The position numbers were made by a program, and so were the translations under genes. Positions 7,352 through 11,303 of a DNA stretch of 11,303 nt are shown piece by piece. The stretch is from Chloroflexota bacterium (GTDB lineage Bacteria; Chloroflexota; Anaerolineae; Anaerolineales; Anaerolineaceae). Every line of letters begins with the position of its first letter. Within the stretch, counting starts at the first letter, position 1. The notes beneath the pieces are model-generated. The model was not told where the DNA came from and made no database searches. It was given only the letters and a program-made list of their open reading frames with translations. Where the stretch lies: contig JAEYTI010000016.1 in the NCBI GenBank assembly GCA_023434145.1, forward strand, positions 1 through 11,303, written 5' to 3'.

Positions 7352-8274
7352 GTCCATCCATCGAGATTAAGCCTGACCTGATAGGGGTGTTCAAACAGCA
7401 GGAATCTGCGGTGCCAACTTCGGCTGCGGCGGACCTGGAGACATTGTGCGCCGCGCTGGATTTGCTGCAAACCGGCGCGCAGGCGGACATGGACGCCCTG
7501 GCGGGCTGCCTGGCGCGCCTGTCCGGCTGGTTGAAAAATCAGCCGGAAGCTGCATCGGATGACGCTTCCGGCTGGACCAGCGAGCCTTTCGGCGTAAAGG
7601 GCATGGGCGGGTTGCTCACCTGCCGCAGCGACCAGTGGGAAGTGATCTTTCACCAGGATGGCAGTGGCCAGCCGTATCTGGGTATGTGGCAGTCCCGGCT
7701 GCCCGGAGAGACTAACCGCAGTGGTTCGTTCAAAATCCAGGCAGGCGAGGGCAGGACGCAGTTGGTATTGGAAGGCAGCCGGTCGCTTCAGGTTTCGCTG
7801 CCGGGATTTGATATCGCCGGCTGGGGGGCAGTGGACGCCTTCTACCAGGGGCTGAACAGCAGCCGCCAGCCAGATTCGCCGGCCGCAGATCCACCGCCGC
7901 CCCCGCCGGTACAGGGACTGCCTGTACTTCCACTTCCAACCGCTCCTGTGAAATTGGATCTGGAACGCACACCCAAAATTCCAGCCAACCCAGCAAAGCC
8001 CCAGGCCCCACCTGCGCCGCTACTATCTGAAAACGCTATGAGCAAGCCTGCGCCTGGTCAACGTCCGGTGGTGATCGACCCTAAAACATGGAAATGCGCT
8101 TGTGGCAGTCTGAACACAGGACAATTTTGCCCGAAATGTGGCAGTAAAAAACCGGCTCCAGTTGTTGAACAAATGAGTGCACCGGTTCAGCCGGCTTTTT
8201 GCCGGCAGTGCGGTAAAGCGCTTTCCAGTGGTGCCAGGTTCTGCCGTAACTGCGGCACGGAAGTGCGAGATTGA
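7348..8274 (+). CDS. Soluble protein with proline-rich linker and two C-terminal zinc ribbons
   Basis: The product has 308 residues and no signal peptide or transmembrane helix. An N-terminal helical and strand region (about 1-170) includes a conserved-looking WEVIFHQDGSGQPYLGMW segment. A proline-rich linker (about 178-245, with six consecutive Pro) leads to two zinc ribbons. The first has Cys250-x-Cys252 and Cys261-x2-Cys264 in WKCACGSLNTGQFCPKCG, a form also seen at the C-terminus of some SPFH/band-7 proteins. The second has Cys285, Cys288, Cys299 and Cys302 (FCRQCGKALSSGARFCRNCG). The ATG at 7348 is chosen over 7336 because GGAGG lies at 7338-7342 just upstream and it forms an ATGA overlap with the preceding stop, typical of translational coupling. 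It likely works with the large upstream protein, perhaps as a cytoplasmic adaptor; that is inference. Confidence 0.85.
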   Translation: MSPSIEIKPDLIGVFKQQESAVPTSAAADLETLCAALDLLQTGAQADMDALAGCLARLSGWLKNQPEAASDDASGWTSEPFGVKGMGGLLTCRSDQWEVIFHQDGSGQPYLGMWQSRLPGETNRSGSFKIQAGEGRTQLVLEGSRSLQVSLPGFDIAGWGAVDAFYQGLNSSRQPDSPAADPPPPPPVQGLPVLPLPTAPVKLDLERTPKIPANPAKPQAPPAPLLSENAMSKPAPGQRPVVIDPKTWKCACGSLNTGQFCPKCGSKKPAPVVEQMSAPVQPAFCRQCGKALSSGARFCRNCGTEVRD

Positions 8275-8349
8275 GGTCTTCTTAAGATTAATTCTGATTG
8301 AGAGACCATCTACGTTCTTGCGGGAAGAAATAAACCGGTTAAAGGAGCG

Positions 8350-8620
8350 TAAGGATCTAATGAGATTCGGCCAAATACGCCACTCCTTCGAAAAAGGAGG
8401 GCGCTCTCGGCTCAACACCTCAGAAATCCGCCCGCCGGGGCCGATAATTGCTCCAGGTCGCGCCGGTCAAGTTTACTGCATTCCATGTAGTACTTTATCA
8501 CTTCTACTGATCAGGCGGAAGAATGGGATAATACTTTTCTTCATAGGCCTCAACCAGCGTAAACAGCACCTCAAAGTGATCTCCCTTTGGAGTGCTGGGT
8601 TTTGCACCCCACAACCTCAT
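8350..8620 (-). pseudogene. higA: HigA-type antitoxin remnant, multiply frameshifted
   Basis: On the minus strand the pieces read in order as an Xre-type HigA antitoxin, but in different frames. First comes an 8620-8504 frame with KPSTPKGDHFEVL and TLVEAYEEKYYPILPPD ending at TAG. A shifted frame then gives SVEVIKYYMECSKLDRRDLE, another gives IIGPGGRISEVLSRERP, and another gives FEGVAYLAES near 8375-8400. These match the known HigA pattern: a TLVEAYE-KHYPI-PPD hinge, an 'I-RxRME...LTxKDLE' helix, the G-RxSEVLxxxRP recognition region, and an LHEGLGIPAE-like end. At least three frameshifts and a stop make it non-functional. The expected N-terminus and a HigB toxin gene upstream (to the right) are not recognisable. 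It is a fossil toxin-antitoxin locus next to the operon. Confidence 0.75.
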
Positions 8621-8770
8621 TGACCTGCCCGGTGTTGAGGTAGTGAAAATGATACTGGGTGGGACTATTCTTCTGGTTAGTTGTTATTGATGACAACGAG
8701 AAAACGCTAGGGCTTGTGGATAGCACATTACGAAGTTTGGTTCTACAAAAGGTAGATTAAAGTTAAAAAG
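8621..8770. other. Unassigned debris between HigA remnant and terminator
   Basis: No complete gene is seen. On the plus strand a short open stretch ends with VVIDDNEKTLGLVDSTLRSL and then a stop near 8760, followed at once by a terminator-like hairpin. This could be the C-terminal tail of a decayed gene. It is too short to assign. Confidence 0.25.
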
Positions 8771-8772
8771 AG

Positions 8773-8794
8773 CTGCCCAAATGGCAGTTTTTTT
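8773..8794 (+). terminator. Rho-independent terminator-like hairpin
   Basis: CTGCC (8773-8777), loop CAAAT, then GGCAG (8783-8787) followed by TTTTTTT (8788-8794). The A-rich stretch before the stem can pair with the T run, so it might also act on the minus strand. It would stop transcripts arriving from the zinc-ribbon operon or from the decayed gene just before it. Confidence 0.55.
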
Positions 8795-8838
8795 AGATCC
8801 TATGTTACTACATACGCTTGGCAATAGGCCGGGGGAGA

Positions 8839-8853
8839 TTGGCCTTCGGCCAA
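8839..8853. repeat. Perfect inverted repeat TTGGCC-TTC-GGCCAA
   Basis: Six-base arms are separated by three bases. With a one-base bulge the stem extends through GAGA/TCTC on either side. There is no T tract. It lies between two terminator-like hairpins in otherwise non-coding DNA and could be a mobile-element end or an RNA hairpin. Confidence 0.4.
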
Positions 8854-8886
8854 CTCTCAGCCCAGCACACTAAACTTGATCGTAAG

Positions 8887-8915
8887 ATTGAGAAGCCGTC
8901 GGGCTTTCAATTTTT
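8887..8915 (+). terminator. Rho-independent terminator
   Basis: ATTGA-g-AAGCC (8887-8897), loop GTCG, GGCTT-TCAAT (8902-8911), then TTTT. A ten-base-pair stem with one bulged G and a T tract is typical of an intrinsic terminator on the plus strand. It isolates the following SdpI gene from upstream transcription, or acts as an attenuator in its leader. Confidence 0.6.
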
Positions 8916-8941
8916 GCGTGTGCCACGAAACCTGATATCAT
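8914..8941 (+). promoter_or_regulatory. Candidate promoter of the SdpI gene (extended -10)
   Basis: TGATATCAT (8933-8941) is an extended -10 (TGn plus a TATAAT-like hexamer with 5 of 6 matches). A weak TTGCGT -35 (8914-8919) lies 16 bases upstream. It sits between the terminator and the ribosome binding site, where a promoter is needed. The predicted leader is very short (about 14 bases), which lowers confidence. Confidence 0.35.
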
Positions 8942-8948
8942 ACGAACG

Positions 8949-8957
8949 AGGAGGTGA
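8949..8957 (+). promoter_or_regulatory. Strong ribosome binding site fixing the SdpI start
   Basis: AGGAGGTGA is a full-length anti-16S match ending four bases before the ATG at 8962. It decides against the longer open frame beginning at 8818, whose extra codons would run through the terminator hairpin. Confidence 0.8.
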
Positions 8958-8961
8958 AAAG

Positions 8962-9609
8962 ATGACTATCAAACTAACATTGGTGGCAATTGTCATAATC
9001 GTCCTGGCTGGGCTGGCGTTTAGCCTGTGGGCCTACCCGCGGCTGCCTGAGATGGCGCCTTCTCACTGGAACGCTGCCGGCGAAGTGGACGATACCATGC
9101 GACGCGAAATCCTCGTGGTCTTGATGCCTGCGCTGACGCTGGTGATCGGTCTCCTGCTGCTTTACATTCCCTACATCGACCCGCTGCGTGCCAACGTAGA
9201 GCGCTTTCGCGGTGCGTTGAACTGGTTCATCGCTGGGGTATGCGTCTTCTTCCTCTTCATCCACGTAGCGACCATCCTCGCGGGCCTTGGCATCAACTTC
9301 AACATGACCTACCTGCTGATTCCCGCAGCAAGCCTGGTGATGCTGGGGATTGGCTTTGTACTCGATAAAACTAAACCCAACTGGTTCATGGGAATCCGCA
9401 CGCCGTGGACGCTGACCAGCCCTACCGTATGGGAAAAGACTCATTGCCTGGGTGGTCTTTTGTTTAAGTTAGGCGCGGCCGTGATGTTGGTTGGCCTGTT
9501 GATTCCCCCAGAAGCGGCGTTTTTGCTCATCATCGGCGTGATTCTTGTCATTACCATCTCGACAATTTTGTATTCGTACTTTGCCTACCGAGCCGAACAG
9601 ACGTCATAA
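8962..9609 (+). CDS. SdpI-family (DUF1648) membrane protein
   Basis: The product has 215 residues with about six transmembrane helices (about 4-24, 50-70, 88-110, 116-134, 163-182, 184-206). After helix 1 it has the DUF1648 signature YPRLPEMAPSHWNAAGEVDD. After helix 4 it has the SdpI signature KTKPNWFMGIRTPWTLTS, followed by VWEKTH. In Bacillus subtilis SdpI gives immunity to the SdpC killing peptide and signals to the repressor SdpR. Most family members in other phyla are uncharacterised and may act in envelope stress or bacteriocin resistance. Here there is no SdpC, and no ArsR-type SdpR is visible in the window. The gene has its own strong ribosome binding site and follows a terminator, so it is a separate unit from the zinc-ribbon operon. 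A permease gene follows after 18 bases. Length and motifs look intact. Confidence 0.9.
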   Translation: MTIKLTLVAIVIIVLAGLAFSLWAYPRLPEMAPSHWNAAGEVDDTMRREILVVLMPALTLVIGLLLLYIPYIDPLRANVERFRGALNWFIAGVCVFFLFIHVATILAGLGINFNMTYLLIPAASLVMLGIGFVLDKTKPNWFMGIRTPWTLTSPTVWEKTHCLGGLLFKLGAAVMLVGLLIPPEAAFLLIIGVILVITISTILYSYFAYRAEQTS

Positions 9610-9627
9610 GATCCAGCCTGCTGGTTT

Positions 9628-10342
9628 ATGAGGAGAAGCGTCATCCTGCACCGCCTTTGCCACCTGATCCGCGCTGACTTTATCGAACGTACACGGCGCA
9701 ACAGCTTCATCATCGTCGTCGCCATGACGGTCTACATCAGCTATTCGTTCGTTCCGCCGGCAGGGTCTGACTTTGTGTCTGTTGCTCTGGAGCGCTGGCG
9801 CGGTGTGTATAACTCAGCCTGGCTGGGGATAATGTTTGGCCTGTTTGCCTCACTGATCCTATCCCTGTTTGCCTTTTACCTGGTCAAAGATACGATCGAA
9901 CGCGACAGGCACACCCGCGTCGGGCAGATCATCGCCGCCACCCCGGTCAGCAAACTGTACTATGTGCTGGGGAAATGGCTCAGCAATCTGGTGCTGCTGT
10001 CGGCGATTCTTGGGATTCTAACCATGATGGCGCTTGCAATGCAGCTGGTGAGCGAAGAAGATCGCAGTATCGACCTCCTTGCCCTGGTTGCCCCCATCTG
10101 GTTGATGGGCTTTCCGGTGATGGCGCTGGTCGCTGCGCTGGCTGTACTGTTTGAGAGCATCCCGCTGTTGAGCGGCGGGTTCGGTAATGTGGTGTACTTC
10201 ATTACCTGGATTTTCGCCCTAACCTTTCTGATCACTGCGATGGGTGGAGACGCAAACATTATCCATCAGGTGAATGATGTCTTTGGGATATCCCGACCCA
10301 TCGCAGCGATCCAGGCGCAGATCATCGCCCTCGATCCGGGAC
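9628..10342 (+). pseudogene. ABC-2 type transporter permease, truncated at 3' end
   Basis: About 238 residues of a multi-spanning ABC-2 permease: an N-terminal basic segment (HLIRADFIERTRRNSF), then hydrophobic helices with the typical loop VKDTIERDRHTRVGQIIAAT followed by PVSKLYYVLGKWLSN. Homology-like sequence ends at about IIALDPG. After that the frame runs out of phase through transposase sequence to a stop at 10494, giving a nonsense tail from about residue 239 on. Permeases of this kind are normally much longer, so the second half is missing and the protein is probably inactive. The ATG at 9628 has no Shine-Dalgarno upstream. An AGGAG just inside the gene (9631-9635) hints that the true start may be a few codons later at a non-ATG codon. 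Spacing to the SdpI gene suggests co-transcription. No ATPase partner is in the window. Confidence 0.75.
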
Positions 10343-10819
10343 GCACGCCGCCACGTCCATCGCAAGATTGGCATTCTAGCCTTCCCGGTTTTCGATCCTA
10401 CCCATCATCAGCTGCTCTGGTTGGTGATCTCGCGCCAGGGACCGGGCAAGAAGCCCTGGTATTTGCTCACTTCCGAACCCGTCCACACCGCTGAACAAGC
10501 CTTTCAAATTATCCGCATCTATGCCCGTCGCTGGCAGATCGAGATGGCGCTGCGCTTTGAGAAGAGTGAAATGGGTCTGGAAAGCCTGCGCGCTTTTTCC
10601 TGGGAGGTGCGCCAGCGCCTCTTCCTGATGCAACTGTTGGTGCATGCTTTCCTGCTGCGCTCCCTCAGCCCGGACTTTGCCGCCCTACGTAGCTACTTGC
10701 TCAACCGCTGGTGTCATCGAAATGGTGAGCGGAGCCATCAGGTGCAGGCTCCGCTCTATCGCTTGCGTTTCGCGCTGGCCGTTCTTTGGCTGCGCTTCCC
10801 ACCCCCACTGCTCGCCTAA
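10343..10819 (+). pseudogene. IS4-type transposase, C-terminal fragment
   Basis: Shifted by one frame from the permease, this reads RRHVHRKIGILAFPVFD, LLWLVISRQGPGKKPWYLLT, then IYARRWQIEMALRFEKSEMG. It carries a perfect Y-x2-R-x3-E-x6-K signature of the IS4 family DDE transposases (Tyr, Arg, Glu and Lys in that segment), including the catalytic Glu. The two upstream Asp residues and the start of the protein are missing. It ends at TAA 10817-10819. No proper start precedes it: the open frame begins at 10274 inside permease sequence. The fragment is therefore a dead remnant fused to the permease. The left end of the insertion sequence is absent, so a deletion rather than simple insertion made the junction. 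Confidence 0.8.
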
Positions 10820-10921
10820 ATTAGGGATGGCTCATGTTTGGGTTTAAGTTCATTTTTTGCCAGTATTTTATTCCAACCAATCTAGTATTTCACGAATATC
10901 TTTGACAAATCCTGTTTGGTT
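10820..10921. other. Non-coding interval, probable right end of the IS4 remnant
   Basis: No gene is seen. A terminal inverted repeat of the IS4-type element would be expected within about 100 bases of the transposase stop, but its partner is missing, so I cannot place it. The stretch is AT-rich compared with its surroundings. Confidence 0.3.
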
Positions 10922-11051
10922 TCAGATCGCCGGAGCGAACCAATGGATAATCGTCACACCCGCGATAATGTATCCCTCCCCAACGTCCTGCCAGATATAA
11001 ACGTTGCAGTTGCAGGTCATCCATCATCTTGTGCCGCAAAGGCGTGGTCAT
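10922..11051 (-). pseudogene. Tyrosine recombinase (phage-integrase type) N-terminal remnant
   Basis: From an ATG at 11051 (minus strand) with a strong AGGAGG seven bases upstream, the product begins MTTPLRHKMMDDLQLQRLYL. This resembles the SAM-like core-binding N-terminus of site-specific recombinases that begin 'TPLRxKMxxDxxLRGLS...TxxxYV'. A frameshift near 10978-10986 would give EGYIIAGVTIIHWFAPAI, which fits the following helix before a stop at 10922. The unshifted frame instead ends at 10890. No catalytic R-H-R-Y region follows, because the IS4 remnant abuts it, so it is a broken fragment. Family assignment is by pattern memory on a short stretch. Confidence 0.5.
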
Positions 11052-11063
11052 TGCTGTACCTCC

Positions 11064-11090
11064 TGTAAGTGAAAAGGAATTTCGCTTACA
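11064..11090. repeat. 11-bp-arm inverted repeat in front of the recombinase start
   Basis: TGTAAGTGAAA (11064-11074), five bases AGGAA, then TTTCGCTTACA (11080-11090). The arms pair over all 11 positions with one G-T pair. On the minus strand the hairpin lies directly before the AGGAGG and start of the recombinase remnant. It may be an RNA hairpin controlling translation or a two-arm recombinase binding site. Confidence 0.6.
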
Positions 11091-11210
11091 AGCAATATAG
11101 CAACAACCCACCCTATCCGTTTTCATTCACCTATACCTCTGTCTGGGTTTTTTCTCTGCGCGTAGCGCTTGGTCCAATAGTAGCGTAGAATATTTTCTGT
11201 AAATTCCAGC

Positions 11211-11245
11211 ACCTTAAAAAGTGTAGGTCAGATTATCCTTAAGGT
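11211..11245. repeat. Inverted repeat ACCTTAA / TTAAGGT
   Basis: Seven-base perfect arms (11211-11217 and 11239-11245) are separated by 21 bases, just upstream of the transposase start at 11269. They may lie in or near the left end of the insertion sequence. The matching right terminal repeat is outside the window. Confidence 0.35.
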
Positions 11246-11257
11246 TACCACACCACA

Positions 11258-11303
11258 AAGGAGACACCATGACCTACAACCATAATTCTACTCTACCTGA
11301 GGA
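11258..11303 (+). CDS. Probable IS256-family transposase, first codons (runs off right edge)
   Basis: The ATG at 11269 has AAAGGAG (11257-11263) five bases upstream and opens MTYNHNSTLPEE/D before the window ends; the span given includes the ribosome binding site. Many IS256-type (mutator) transposases in Chloroflexota start with a similar short polar segment followed by LPEE. Only about eleven codons are visible, so the family call is tentative. An inverted repeat upstream is compatible with an element end. Confidence 0.4.

Noticed and set aside
8177..8623. 148-residue plus-strand open frame over the end of the double-zinc-ribbon gene
   Set aside because: It overlaps that gene out of frame and runs antisense to the HigA remnant, which explains the sequence better.
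8818..8961. Upstream extension of the SdpI gene to an earlier start
   Set aside because: The extra codons run through an intrinsic terminator and a second hairpin, while a perfect Shine-Dalgarno precedes the ATG at 8962, which gives a normal SdpI N-terminus.
10274..10342. ATG at 10274 as a real start of the transposase fragment
   Set aside because: The first 23 codons are permease DNA read out of frame with no ribosome binding site; transposase-like sequence starts only at about 10343.
1..11303. CRISPR array, tRNA, rRNA or riboswitch
   Set aside because: No regularly spaced direct repeats, no cloverleaf or conserved rRNA blocks, and no recognisable riboswitch core were seen on reading either strand.

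Overview
The window looks like part of a bacterial chromosome, most plausibly from the Chloroflexota (Anaerolineae-like). This rests on several features together: small zinc-ribbon membrane proteins, a PD40-type propeller on a single membrane anchor, a WW-like W-G-DG-W motif ahead of a proline-rich linker, and dense insertion-sequence debris. No rRNA, tRNA or marker gene is present, so the assignment is an inference.

Layout. (1) 1-232, minus strand: 5' end of a transposase that runs off the left edge. (2) 233-877: no convincing gene, only a candidate promoter and an inverted repeat. (3) 878-8274, plus strand: five consecutive genes that look like one operon. They are a zinc-ribbon/TM/beta-propeller protein split by one in-frame TAA; a zinc-ribbon two-TM protein; a WW-like/proline-rich/multi-TM protein; a roughly 1024-residue exported protein with a possible Cys-His-Asp domain near its C-terminus; and a soluble protein ending in two zinc ribbons, overlapping the previous gene by 4 bases. 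(4) 8275-8960: gene debris, including a clearly recognisable but repeatedly frameshifted HigA antitoxin on the minus strand, and two terminator-like hairpins. (5) 8962-9609: an intact SdpI-family membrane protein, followed by the N-terminal part of an ABC-2 permease that breaks at about 10342 into the C-terminal part of an IS4-type transposase. (6) 10820-11303: a decayed tyrosine-recombinase N-terminus on the minus strand with a strong hairpin in front of it, and the first codons of a probable IS256-family transposase at the right edge.

How it fits together. The central five genes are the best candidate for an undescribed system. Three carry related zinc-ribbon modules, and the first two share their first ~55 residues closely enough at the DNA level to point to duplication. 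Four are predicted to be membrane-anchored or exported. A plausible but unproven picture is a membrane-associated assembly with cytoplasmic zinc ribbons and extracytoplasmic beta-rich sensor or scaffold domains. Remnants of several unrelated mobile elements and a dead toxin-antitoxin gene surround the locus, so it sits in a recombination-prone accessory region. The SdpI/permease pair was truncated by one such event.
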